Of a DNA stretch of 14,525 bases, positions 8,104 to 14,441 are shown in pieces. The stretch's first letter is position 1. Each line of letters begins with the position of its first letter. Position numbers and translations under genes: made by a program. The DNA comes from Scatosoma sp964459515 (GTDB lineage Bacteria > Bacillota > Clostridia > Christensenellales > Borkfalkiaceae), in NCBI GenBank assembly GCA_964459515.1, contig CAYWML010000036.1, positions 1 through 14,525 on the forward strand, in the 5' to 3' direction. Under the pieces are notes generated by a model. The model ran no database searches. It was not told the origin of the DNA and saw nothing but the letters and a program-made list of their open reading frames with translations.

Positions 8104-8664
8104 TTAGTTATATTTGCACATTACCCTTTCGACGTCTACGCCGCGCGCGAACTCCGCAGCCGCTTCGCCTGCCTTACGGCACGCTTCGGCAAAAAGCGTA
8201 TAATCTTCCTTGCGCACCTCGGACAGCACGTAATCGATGATGGGAATCTGCACCGTCTCGTCGCGAATGCCGATACGAATACGCGGAAATTCCTTTTCTC
8301 CCGTTTCGCCGATGACACTACGCATACCGTTATGCGTGCCCGCGCTGCCGCTTGCGCGAATACGAACTTTGCCTTTCGGCAAATCGTAATCGTCGTACAA
8401 AACGAGCAGACGTTCGGGCGAGATCTTATACTTCGCCATGAGCTGTTTTACCGATCTGCCCGAATTATTCATATATGTCAGAGGGCGCGCCAAAATTACT
8501 TTTTCGCCGCCGACGTACGCTTCGGCGACCGAAGCTTCGCATTCTTTCTTTTTGAATTTCGCGCCCAAAAGCTCCGCCGCGTCTCCCACGGCGATATACC
8601 CCATATTGTGAAAAGTTTTTTCGTACTGTTTGTCGGGATTTCCAAGCCCCACTATCAAATACAT
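8104..8664 (-). CDS. pth: Peptidyl-tRNA hydrolase
   Basis: This 186-residue cytoplasmic enzyme cleaves the ester bond of peptidyl-tRNAs dropped by ribosomes, recycling the tRNA. All core features of bacterial Pth are present: GLGNP with N9, the catalytic His in TFHNMG (H19), PLTYMNNSG with N66, the YDDYDLP acid (D91), and the GTHNGMRS loop (N112). Each residue number is one to two below its E. coli equivalent. Length is typical. The start has an AGAGGA SD. It follows prs by 108 bases, with a hairpin between them, and precedes mfd. In Bacillus the same gene is spoVC, and the small gene fin lies between it and mfd; here that place is taken by a repeat. Confidence 0.97.
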   Translation of the reverse strand: MYLIVGLGNPDKQYEKTFHNMGYIAVGDAAELLGAKFKKKECEASVAEAYVGGEKVILARPLTYMNNSGRSVKQLMAKYKISPERLLVLYDDYDLPKGKVRIRASGSAGTHNGMRSVIGETGEKEFPRIRIGIRDETVQIPIIDYVLSEVRKEDYTLFAEACRKAGEAAAEFARGVDVERVMCKYN

Positions 8665-8686
8665 AGTCCGTCCTCTTATTCGCCTG

Positions 8687-8718
8687 AAAGAGCCGTCACG
8701 GCTATGCGACGGCTCTTT
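8687..8718. terminator. Hairpin between prs and pth (weak terminator or attenuator)
   Basis: AAAGAGCCGTC (8687-8697) pairs perfectly with GACGGCTCTTT (8708-8718) around a 10-base loop. In the transcribed (minus) direction the stem is followed only by CTTTCAGG, a poor T-tract, so termination after prs is probably partial. The stem ends 22 bases before the pth start codon, just upstream of its SD. A weak promoter candidate (TTGATA, 18 bp, TATACG) overlaps the prs stop codon upstream. Confidence 0.5.
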
Positions 8719-8772
8719 TGCGTTCGTTTTTTCTATGAAATCGCACCGTATAGGTTTATGCGGCGGTTTTTA

Positions 8773-9717
8773 TCAATCGTACAATTTCGACATGGGTTTG
8801 TCGAGGTATACGTTTTCGATAGCCGCGGCAAAAAGGTCCGCGACGGAAAGCACCTCGAATTTATCCAACCGTTTTTCTTCGGGAAGGTGCACGGTGTCGA
8901 GCATCACGAGCTTCGTAATGGCGGAATTTTTCAAGCGTTCCACCGCAGGACCGCTGAGGATCGCGTGCGTACAGCCTGCGTACACCTCCGTCGCGCCTGC
9001 TTCTCTGATCGCCTGCGCGCCTTGGCACAGCGTACCTGCCGTATCGATCATATCGTCGATCATAAGACAGCGTTTGCCTTTTACGTCGCCGATGATACTC
9101 ATGACTTCCATAACGTTCGCTTTCGGACGACGCTTGTCGATGATGGCAAGCGGCACGCCGAATTTTTCCGCAACCTTTCTCGAACGCTTTACGCTGCCGA
9201 GATCGGGCGCGACGACCACGTCTATATTGTTTTGCTTTGCAAAATAGCTGTACAGCGTAGGGCCGCCGAGGAGATTATCCACGGGAATATCGAAAAATCC
9301 TTGAATCTGTTCCGCGTGCAAGTCCATCGTCAAAACGCGATCCGCGCCTGCCGCCGTGATCAAATTTGCCACGAGTTTTGCCGTAATGGGATCGCGCGAG
9401 CGCGCCTTTCTATCCTGACGAGCATACCCGAAGTAGGGAATGACCGCCGTAATACGACCTGCCGACGCGCGCTTTGCCGCGTCGATCATGATAAGAAGCT
9501 CCATAAGATTATCGTTGACGGGAGAACAGGTAGACTGAATGATGAACAAATCCCTGCCGCGGACCGTTTCCGCGATGTGTACGTTAATCTCGCCGTCCGA
9601 GAACGTGGTCGCTTCGATTTCGCCAAGCTCGGTATTGAGCTTCTTTGCAATCGCCGTGGCAAGCTCCCGATTGGAGTTGCCGGAAAACAACTTGATTTCA
9701 TTGCCGTGCGTTATCAT
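8773..9717 (-). CDS. prs: Ribose-phosphate pyrophosphokinase (PRPP synthetase)
   Basis: This 314-residue class I enzyme makes 5-phosphoribosyl-1-diphosphate from ribose-5-phosphate and ATP, the precursor for purine, pyrimidine, histidine, tryptophan and NAD synthesis. The motifs are complete: FSDGEI (39-44), PYFGYARQDRK (94-104) with the flexible loop KARSRDPITAKLVAN, DLHAEQIQGFFDIPVDNL (132-149), and the PRPP-binding loop LMIDDMIDTAGT (218-229). Length matches the family. The ATG has an excellent AAGGAAGG SD. It has its own promoter about 120 nt upstream and is followed by pth and mfd, a conserved neighbourhood in Firmicutes. Confidence 0.98.
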   Translation of the reverse strand: MITHGNEIKLFSGNSNRELATAIAKKLNTELGEIEATTFSDGEINVHIAETVRGRDLFIIQSTCSPVNDNLMELLIMIDAAKRASAGRITAVIPYFGYARQDRKARSRDPITAKLVANLITAAGADRVLTMDLHAEQIQGFFDIPVDNLLGGPTLYSYFAKQNNIDVVVAPDLGSVKRSRKVAEKFGVPLAIIDKRRPKANVMEVMSIIGDVKGKRCLMIDDMIDTAGTLCQGAQAIREAGATEVYAGCTHAILSGPAVERLKNSAITKLVMLDTVHLPEEKRLDKFEVLSVADLFAAAIENVYLDKPMSKLYD

Positions 9718-9844
9718 GTGTAACCTTCCTTATTTATTTATCCGCAGCGAGAGACTTTTCCGCCCGTCGCCGTCGTCGGATCTCGTTTGATTTTTTCCGT
9801 GCAAGCCGTATCGCTTGCCCCTCCTTCCCCCATGCTATACTATT

Positions 9845-9873
9845 ATAATACCCGTTTCCGAAAATTAAGTCAA
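9845..9873 (-). promoter_or_regulatory. prs: Sigma-A promoter of prs
   Basis: TTGACT (9873-9868), 17 bp and TATTAT (9850-9845) form a good sigma-A promoter; an overlapping TATAAT at 9847-9842 would need a 20-bp spacer. Transcription from about 9838 gives a leader of about 120 nt. The leader contains a GCAAGC/GCTTGC hairpin (9801-9818) without a T-tract and a 31-codon open frame (9833-9738). Confidence 0.65.
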
Positions 9874-9890
9874 CCGAATAAACGAGCTTT

Positions 9891-10412
9891 TTACGTTTCT
9901 TTTTTCTCAAAATTTTCTTCTTCGACTTTTCGGCGCGTTTTTTCCTCTTTTTGCCGTTGCCGCATTGCGATGAAAAAGCCGCTTAAAAGCGCGGAACATT
10001 CCTCTTGTAAAACGCCGCCCGTCACCTCGGTTTTATGATTTAGCAGATTGGCTTCCGCAAGCGCGTTCGTAAGCGATCTGCCCTTTTGTTCGTACGCGCC
10101 GAAATACAGCTTGTCCACGCGCGCGTTCAGGCTCGCGCCCATGCACATGGGGCACGGCTCTAACGTCACATACAGTTCGCACCCTTCGGGAAGCCGCCAT
10201 GAGCCGAATTTTTTACAGGCTTTATCGATCGCCGCGAGTTCCGCGTGCGCCGTAGCGAGCTGCAACTTCGCGCGACGGTTGTAGCCGCTCGCCACCACTT
10301 TATCTTCGTAGACGACGACCGCGCCGATCGGCACTTCGCCCTGCGCCAAACCGCGCTTCGCCGCACGGATCGCCGCGCGCATAAACCTTTCTTCTCTCGT
10401 CAATTTTTTCAT
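9891..10412 (-). CDS. tadA: tRNA-specific adenosine deaminase TadA
   Basis: This 173-residue zinc enzyme converts A34 to inosine in the anticodon of tRNA-Arg(ACG) (and any other A34 tRNA). The cytidine-deaminase fold motifs are clear: zinc ligand and catalytic Glu in HAE (H56, E58), the second zinc motif PCPMC (C87, C90), a WRL segment at 72-74 and the LNH-x4-GG segment near the C-terminus. An extra charged tail rich in Lys/Arg/Glu ends the protein. The start at 10412 is chosen because MKKLTREERFMRAAI is the normal TadA beginning; the open frame further upstream lies inside the M14 gene. It overlaps that gene's stop as ATGA, indicating translational coupling, with GGAAG about 13 bases upstream. 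No terminator follows, so transcripts may run on to prs. Confidence 0.97.
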   Translation of the reverse strand: MKKLTREERFMRAAIRAAKRGLAQGEVPIGAVVVYEDKVVASGYNRRAKLQLATAHAELAAIDKACKKFGSWRLPEGCELYVTLEPCPMCMGASLNARVDKLYFGAYEQKGRSLTNALAEANLLNHKTEVTGGVLQEECSALLSGFFIAMRQRQKEEKTRRKVEEENFEKKET

Positions 10413-11230
10413 AACAAGTTCTTCACTTCCTTCGATAAATCGTACAATGCGAAGCGGTTGCTCCGCGCGATATCCGATAGTTCCGCCTCGCCCAAGGGAT
10501 GCGCAAGACTGTCTGCCCCTGCCTCGATCGTAAACGCAGGAATACCGAGCGTTTGAATGCACCAATCTTTATAGCCGCCGACGCTACCGCTCGCATAGGC
10601 AAGCGGATAGCCCGTAGCGACGGAAAGCGACTCCGCCAGCCGTCTATCCCGTAGGCAGGTATGCGACGATTGATGAAAATACCAATAAATTTCTTCGCCT
10701 TTCGTGTGGTAACTCACCGTATAATCGGGACGAATTTCCAAAGTAAACGCCGCCAAAGCACGGCTTTCCGTTTCGGAAAGCGGATATTCTCCGACGTAAT
10801 TTTCCGCGCCTGCTTTGCGGACGTTTCGCGCGCCCGTCCCCCAACGCGCGGGGAAATTCACGTTTAAGTCCACTCCTCTGCCGTTCGCCTTCCAAAGGGA
10901 AAAATCTTCCGCCGCAAAAGCGCGCAAAAAGCCTTCTTTTCTTTCCGTCGGCAGGGAGGACAAACCGCATTCGCTGAGAAGCGCGCCGTCGGGATTGACG
11001 AGCGGCACGAGCCAAAGACTGCCTGCCGCCACACCCGTTTCGTAGTGCAAAGCGGCAAGCTCCGCCGTGATAAATTCTCTGCCGTGCATCGCGTACTGCG
11101 CGATACCCGTCGGTCTGCCGTTGCCGATTTTTACGGCGTAAAGATTTCTGCCGAAGAAGCTCTTGCCGATGACGCGTTTTTCCGTCGGCACACGCCCGAA
11201 AAAATCCGCGGTTTTACGATAAACATCCAT
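10409..11230 (-). CDS. M14 family zinc peptidase, probable peptidoglycan-peptide endopeptidase
   Basis: This 273-residue protein has the M14 carboxypeptidase core. Zinc ligands are in HGRE (H49, E52) and the SYHTKG segment (H175), and the catalytic Glu is in FTIEAG (E236). GRGVDLNVNF (117-126) aligns with the classical DLNRNF motif, but the Arg that binds a substrate C-terminal carboxylate is Val here. GYKDWCIQTLGIPAFTIE and the family sequence as a whole resemble the gamma-D-glutamyl-diaminoacid endopeptidases (such as Bacillus YqgT and ENP I) more than digestive carboxypeptidases. No signal peptide or LysM domain is present, so it probably acts in the cytoplasm on recycled or precursor muropeptides, or during sporulation. 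It lies 34 bases after rlmH and overlaps tadA by 4 bases. The start lacks an SD and is preceded directly by a hairpin. Confidence 0.85.
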   Translation of the reverse strand: MDVYRKTADFFGRVPTEKRVIGKSFFGRNLYAVKIGNGRPTGIAQYAMHGREFITAELAALHYETGVAAGSLWLVPLVNPDGALLSECGLSSLPTERKEGFLRAFAAEDFSLWKANGRGVDLNVNFPARWGTGARNVRKAGAENYVGEYPLSETESRALAAFTLEIRPDYTVSYHTKGEEIYWYFHQSSHTCLRDRRLAESLSVATGYPLAYASGSVGGYKDWCIQTLGIPAFTIEAGADSLAHPLGEAELSDIARSNRFALYDLSKEVKNLL

Positions 11231-11247
11231 GCGGCAATATATGCCGC
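11231..11247 (-). promoter_or_regulatory. Hairpin immediately before the M14 start codon
   Basis: GCGGCA (11231-11236) and TGCCGC (11242-11247) pair around ATATA, ending at the base before the ATG. There is no SD; the only G-rich stretch (GCGGCGG) lies on the far side of the hairpin. Folding would bring that stretch closer to the ATG, so the element may tune initiation. Confidence 0.35.
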
Positions 11248-11264
11248 CGCCGCAAAAAAGGTGC

Positions 11265-11702
11265 TTATTTGTGATAGCTCGCCCCCGCGCCGATCATATA
11301 CGCCCGATACACCTGCTCTGCCAAAATCACGCGCATGAGCTGGTGCGGAAAAGTCATATCCGAAAAGGACAGACGATAATCCGCCGCGCGTTTTACCCGC
11401 TCGGAAAGTCCGCAAGAAGAACCGATTACGAAAGTGACGTCTTTACCCTCGTCCTGCAATTTGGCAAGCCGCGACGCCAATTGCTCGCTCGATTGCTTCT
11501 CCCCTTCCACCGCCAAAACGATGACGTAGCCGCGCAAAGCGCGTAAAATCGAGTCGGCTTCCGCTTCGGGATTTGCCCCTTCGGGCAGCTCCTTAATCTC
11601 CAACTTCACGAAACGGGAGAGCCGCTTGGCGTATTCCGCGACCGCTTCCCGATAGAAACTTTCTTTTATCTTTCCGACTACGACGAAATCGACTTTTTGC
11701 AT
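11265..11702 (-). CDS. rlmH: 23S rRNA (pseudouridine1915-N3)-methyltransferase RlmH
   Basis: This 145-residue SPOUT-class methyltransferase uses S-adenosylmethionine to methylate pseudouridine 1915 in helix 69 of 23S rRNA in assembled 70S ribosomes. The SAM-binding trefoil knot is visible as FVIGSSCGL (91-99) and the signature MTFPHQLMRVILAEQVYRA (116-134), and the protein ends in the typical YHK. The second Gly of the usual IGG is Ser. Length is slightly below the usual 155-160. It starts 7 bases after the CPBP stop with a GAGGGGAG SD, so the two are co-transcribed and probably coupled. Confidence 0.97.
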   Translation of the reverse strand: MQKVDFVVVGKIKESFYREAVAEYAKRLSRFVKLEIKELPEGANPEAEADSILRALRGYVIVLAVEGEKQSSEQLASRLAKLQDEGKDVTFVIGSSCGLSERVKRAADYRLSFSDMTFPHQLMRVILAEQVYRAYMIGAGASYHK

Positions 11703-11709
11703 ACTCCCC

Positions 11710-12651
11710 TCACATACCCGTAAACAACACGACGAGCCACGTTAAGGCGCAAAGCGCGATACCGACAGCCGCGTATAAAAAGAACCCTCTTCGTTCGCTT
11801 CGGCGTTCCGCCGCGTCCGTTACGGGCGCAAGCGTACGCTTTTCCTTGACGATAAGCCACCAAAGCGAAAAGATCAAACAAGCGACCGAAAGCAACAGGA
11901 TTGCGAGGAACAAAGGCGTGGGTATCGTTACGACACCGAACTTCGTAAGCGACAAAATCAGCGCGTTGTTGATAAAATGCGAAAGCATGGTCGGCAAAAT
12001 ACTGCCCGAACGGATTGTCAAAAGGATAAACGCCGCACCGCAACAAAATTGATAGAGCGTTTGCGCAGGGTTTTGATGATATAAGGAAAACAGCGCACCG
12101 CCGATAAGCACCGCCCCGACCGTTCCGAACGGGCGCATACCGCGAAGGATCAAGCCGCGAAAAATCCATTCCTCGAAAATAGCCGGCACGACCGCCACGG
12201 CAAGCAACACGCCGACGAAACCGAAGCCGTCCATGCTCGGCAACGTAATCGACGAATCGACATAGCCGAACTTTCCGAGAAATTCCAAGAAAAGCTCGTT
12301 AAGTTGCGACAAACAAAGCAAGCCCGTCTGCAACGAAAGGGCAAGCAAAAAATATTTCGGAGAACATTTCAACGAAACGACTTCTTGCCTAAATTTCCTG
12401 CCCGTACGCAGCGAAACCCATACGCCCGAAACGCAAAAAGCGAGCGGCGTCAATAAAAAGCTGCAATATAAATACCAATCCGCCGTTTCGTAATTCTCGT
12501 CCGCCGTCAAACCTGCCAACGTAATGACGATTAAAAATGCGAACGACAAAACCACCGCCGATACGCTGACAAGCGTAAAGGTAAGCCCCGACGATTGCGA
12601 CGGCGTAAGCGAGCCGAAAAGTTCCGTTTTTTTAGTATTCGATGTATTCAT
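11710..12651 (-). CDS. CPBP family intramembrane glutamic endopeptidase
   Basis: This 313-residue multi-spanning membrane protein carries the CPBP/Abi (CAAX prenyl protease 2-like, Rce1-type) domain. The three active-site motifs are present: FEEWIFR (E160, E161, R165), FSLYH (H192) and SHFINN (H225, N229). Hydrophobic segments before and after the domain give about eight helices. In bacteria such proteins cleave membrane or peptide substrates, some in bacteriocin maturation or self-immunity, but no peptide gene is nearby and the substrate is unknown. It opens the group CPBP-rlmH-M14-tadA. The ATG lies six bases after a perfect -10 box and has no SD. The first codons contain no alternative start, so a leaderless mRNA is the simplest reading. 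Confidence 0.88.
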   Translation of the reverse strand: MNTSNTKKTELFGSLTPSQSSGLTFTLVSVSAVVLSFAFLIVITLAGLTADENYETADWYLYCSFLLTPLAFCVSGVWVSLRTGRKFRQEVVSLKCSPKYFLLALSLQTGLLCLSQLNELFLEFLGKFGYVDSSITLPSMDGFGFVGVLLAVAVVPAIFEEWIFRGLILRGMRPFGTVGAVLIGGALFSLYHQNPAQTLYQFCCGAAFILLTIRSGSILPTMLSHFINNALILSLTKFGVVTIPTPLFLAILLLSVACLIFSLWWLIVKEKRTLAPVTDAAERRSERRGFFLYAAVGIALCALTWLVVLFTGM

Positions 12652-12657
12652 ATTTTC

Positions 12658-12686
12658 ATTATAACAGATTTTTCCGCTTTTGAAAA
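12658..12686 (-). promoter_or_regulatory. Promoter abutting the CPBP gene
   Basis: TTTTCA (12686-12681), a 17-bp spacer and a perfect TATAAT (12663-12658) are followed by GAAAAT and then the ATG at 12651. The predicted transcription start coincides with the A of the start codon. It lies downstream of the sigF terminator and so separates the two operons. Confidence 0.65.
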
Positions 12687-12696
12687 GCGTTTCGCC

Positions 12697-12736
12697 GAAT
12701 AAAAATCGCCGCGGCGCGAAATTTTGCGCCGCGGCG
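12697..12736 (-). terminator. Strong intrinsic terminator of the spoIIA operon
   Basis: The inverted repeat GCGCCGCGGCG/CGCCGCGGCGC (12736-12726 with 12717-12707, 11 bp, all G/C, 8-base loop) starts at the base after the sigF stop codon. On the minus strand it is followed by ATTTTTATT. It should end the sporulation operon cleanly before the CPBP promoter. Confidence 0.92.
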
Positions 12737-13462
12737 TTATCCGCTCAACTTTTCCCGAAAGCTTTTGATAATCTTGTTTTCTATACGCGATACCTGCACT
12801 TGGCTGACGCCGACGCACTCCGCCACTTCGCTCTGCGTCATATCTCGAAAATAGCGCAACACGATAATCTTCTTTTCCCTTGCCGGCAAGGCGTCGATCG
12901 CGCCGCGCAACAACATGCGGTCGATCCAATCCTCTTGATCGTCGGCGGCAGGCAACGTTTCGATAAGTTCCCGTTCCTTTCCGTCTTTACGTTCTCCGCC
13001 GCCGTACAGGGAAATCGGCATACGGGACGAGCCCATGACGAACACCGTTTCCGCCTCGTCCATGCCGAATTGCCGCGCAACGTCCGCAACGGCAGGCGCA
13101 ACGCCGTGCTCCCCCGTATACGCCTCCACGAAACGGTTTATCTCTTTCGCCGTCTGCTTCATGGTGCGCGAAACTTTCACCGCGCCGTCGTCGCGCATGA
13201 ACCGCTTTATCTCGCCTGCGATCATCGGAACGGCGTACGTGGACAGCTTTACGCCGAACTGCTCGTCAAAGCCGACGATCGCTTTCAAAAAACCGATACT
13301 CGCGATTTGAAAAAGGTCGTCGTACTCCACGCCCTTGCCCAAATAGCGTTTTACGATACATTTGATAAGGGAAACGTTCTGTTCGAGCAGTGTTTCCTTT
13401 GCCGCAACGTCTCCGAGCTTCGCCCGTCGAATGTATTCGATTGTTTGTCGTTCGTCAAGCAT
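12737..13462 (-). CDS. sigF: RNA polymerase sporulation sigma factor sigma-F
   Basis: This 241-residue sigma-70 family factor directs early forespore transcription. Region 2 is intact (NVSLIKCIVKRY, then GVEYDDLFQIASIGFLKAI and FSTYA-like VKLSTYAVPMIAGEIKRFMRDD, about 29-92), region 3 follows with VKVSRTMKQTAKEI, and region 4.2 carries the helix-turn-helix MTQSEVAECVGVSQVQVSRIE (208-228). The start at 13462 has a strong GGGGAAGGGG SD; longer frames upstream run inside spoIIAB and are rejected. sigF overlaps the spoIIAB stop by 8 bases, coupling the amounts of sigma factor and its inhibitor. By sequence alone sigma-G would also be possible; the spoIIAA-spoIIAB context settles it as sigma-F. 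Confidence 0.96.
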   Translation of the reverse strand: MLDERQTIEYIRRAKLGDVAAKETLLEQNVSLIKCIVKRYLGKGVEYDDLFQIASIGFLKAIVGFDEQFGVKLSTYAVPMIAGEIKRFMRDDGAVKVSRTMKQTAKEINRFVEAYTGEHGVAPAVADVARQFGMDEAETVFVMGSSRMPISLYGGGERKDGKERELIETLPAADDQEDWIDRMLLRGAIDALPAREKKIIVLRYFRDMTQSEVAECVGVSQVQVSRIENKIIKSFREKLSG

Positions 13463-13949
13463 TAACCCCTTCCCCTGCGATTTCCGTCGGGACGGCGCGC
13501 GTTTCCGCAGGCGCGCTCGCGCAGCCGAGTTTTCGGCGCATACAAACGCAAGTGCCCTCGCCGCAGACGCTTTGCACGGAAAGTTCGTCCATGAAAGTCT
13601 GCATGATGGTAAAACCCATGCCCGAACGCTCGTCGTCGGCAAGCGTCGTGTAAAACGGCTGTAAAGCGCGCTCTACGTCGGCGATACCGCAACCGAAATC
13701 GCGAATTTCGATATGTAACACGCCGCCTTGCTCCGTCGTTTCCGTTCGGCATTCGATACGAATGATACCCTCCGCGTGGGCGTAGGCGTGCACGATACTG
13801 TTCGTCACCGCTTCCGACACCGCCGTTTTTATATCCGAAAGTTCGGCAAGCGTCGGATTTAAGGGCAACGCGAACGCCGCCACCGCGCTACGCGCAAAGC
13901 CTTCGTTGACGCTTTTCGCCGCTATTTCCAGCCGCATATAATTTTCCAT
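13455..13949 (-). CDS. spoIIAB: Anti-sigma-F factor and SpoIIAA serine kinase SpoIIAB
   Basis: This GHKL-fold ATPase/kinase of 164 residues holds sigma-F inactive and phosphorylates SpoIIAA. The N box has E46 and N50 (SEAVTNSIVHAY), the same numbers as the catalytic Glu and Asn of the B. subtilis protein. The G1 box is DFGCGI (84-89), the ATP-lid region follows, and the G2 box is RSGMGFTI (108-115). The start MENYMRLEIAAKSVNEGFAR aligns from the first residues and has an AAGGAGGAGAGG SD. The protein is about 18 residues longer than the Bacillus one because of a C-terminal tail (from about 142) encoded over the sigF SD and start. It follows spoIIAA by 21 bases. Confidence 0.97.
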   Translation of the reverse strand: MENYMRLEIAAKSVNEGFARSAVAAFALPLNPTLAELSDIKTAVSEAVTNSIVHAYAHAEGIIRIECRTETTEQGGVLHIEIRDFGCGIADVERALQPFYTTLADDERSGMGFTIMQTFMDELSVQSVCGEGTCVCMRRKLGCASAPAETRAVPTEIAGEGVNA

Positions 13950-13970
13950 GTTCCTCTCCTCCTTCTCGCC

Positions 13971-14279
13971 TTATATTCTCGGCATCAACGTATACACGCC
14001 GCTCATGCGCAAAATCTTGTCCGTGCCGAGCGACGGGTTGGTCACGCTGACGGGAATCCCGTAGCGTTTACATTTTTTATATCGCCCTATTAAAAAGCCT
14101 ATCCCCGTAGAATCCATAAAGGAAACGCCCGATAAGTCGATGACGACGCGCGCGCTGCGCGTGTGTTCGTCCACCAACTCGTCGGCGCGCCGCCTCGCCG
14201 CCGCGGCGTTGTGTTCGTCCACTTCGCCGCTCAGCCGCATATACAGTACGTTGTCGCGATAATCGCTTAAAATCCGCAT
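13971..14279 (-). CDS. spoIIAA: Anti-sigma-F factor antagonist SpoIIAA
   Basis: This 102-residue STAS-domain protein is the switch partner. Dephosphorylated, it binds SpoIIAB and frees sigma-F; phosphorylated by SpoIIAB it is inactive, and the phosphatase SpoIIE (not in this window) reactivates it. The phosphorylation motif is SFMDSTGIGFLIGRYK, with the acceptor Ser57 next to Asp56, matching Ser58 of B. subtilis. An early LSGEVDEHNAA segment matches the LTGELDHHTA of family members. A GGGAGGGAG SD precedes the ATG. It is the first gene of the operon; the leader from the predicted promoter is about 24 nt. It is slightly shorter than the Bacillus protein at the C-terminus. Confidence 0.97.
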   Translation of the reverse strand: MRILSDYRDNVLYMRLSGEVDEHNAAAARRRADELVDEHTRSARVVIDLSGVSFMDSTGIGFLIGRYKKCKRYGIPVSVTNPSLGTDKILRMSGVYTLMPRI

Positions 14280-14309
14280 CGCTTGCTCCCTCCCAAACGC
14301 TATGGCTCT

Positions 14310-14377
14310 ATTATAAAAAATCCGCCGCGGAGGATTTTGCGAAATATACGCTATAAAAAAAACTTTTTGTCGAAAAA
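14310..14377 (-). promoter_or_regulatory. Probable Spo0A-controlled promoter of the spoIIA operon
   Basis: A perfect TATAAT lies at 14315-14310, placing the start near 14303. No -35 exists at 17 bp, but TTCGCA (14343-14338) lies at a 22-bp spacing, like the long spacer of Spo0A-activated spoIIG. A perfect Spo0A box (TGTCGAA, 14368-14374, in the context TTTTTGTCGAAAAA) lies upstream. A one-mismatch box (TTGCGAA, 14337-14343) overlaps the -35 position, 31 bp or three helical turns away. The spacer holds AAAATCC/GGATTTT (14317-14323/14332-14338). A sigma-H promoter, as in Bacillus spoIIA, is not clearly seen: only a weak candidate with GAAT at 14391-14394. Confidence 0.55.
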
Positions 14378-14404
14378 TTTTTCCGTATTTATTCTGAAAA
14401 ACGC

Positions 14405-14433
14405 TTGACTTTTACAAAAAAATCGTTTACTAT
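14405..14433 (+). promoter_or_regulatory. Sigma-A promoter of the tRNA-Met gene
   Basis: TTGACT (14405-14410), 17 bp and TACTAT (14428-14433) give a start near 14440. The promoter diverges from spoIIA, and the Spo0A box at 14368-14374 lies between the two promoters. Confidence 0.75.
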
Positions 14434-14441
14434 ATATAAGC

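Noticed and set aside
8005..9723. Plus-strand open frame of 572 codons opposite pth and prs
   Set aside because: It begins in the repeat, runs antisense through two well-conserved genes and their spacer, and shows no recognisable domain. It is a shadow of codon bias.
10413..10565. 51-residue N-terminal extension of TadA
   Set aside because: It lies inside the M14 coding region and is unlike TadA; the ATGA overlap and family start place the gene at 10412.
12652..12660. Four-codon frame ATG-AAA-ATA-TGA overlapping the CPBP start
   Set aside because: Its ATG would lie upstream of the predicted transcription start, inside the -10 box, so it is probably not transcribed.
12680..13465. Plus-strand open frame of 261 codons opposite sigF
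   Set aside because: It is antisense to sigF and its terminator, with no domain, promoter or SD.
13463..13642. 60-residue N-terminal extension of sigma-F
   Set aside because: It lies inside spoIIAB in another frame; the SD and sequence similarity begin at 13462.
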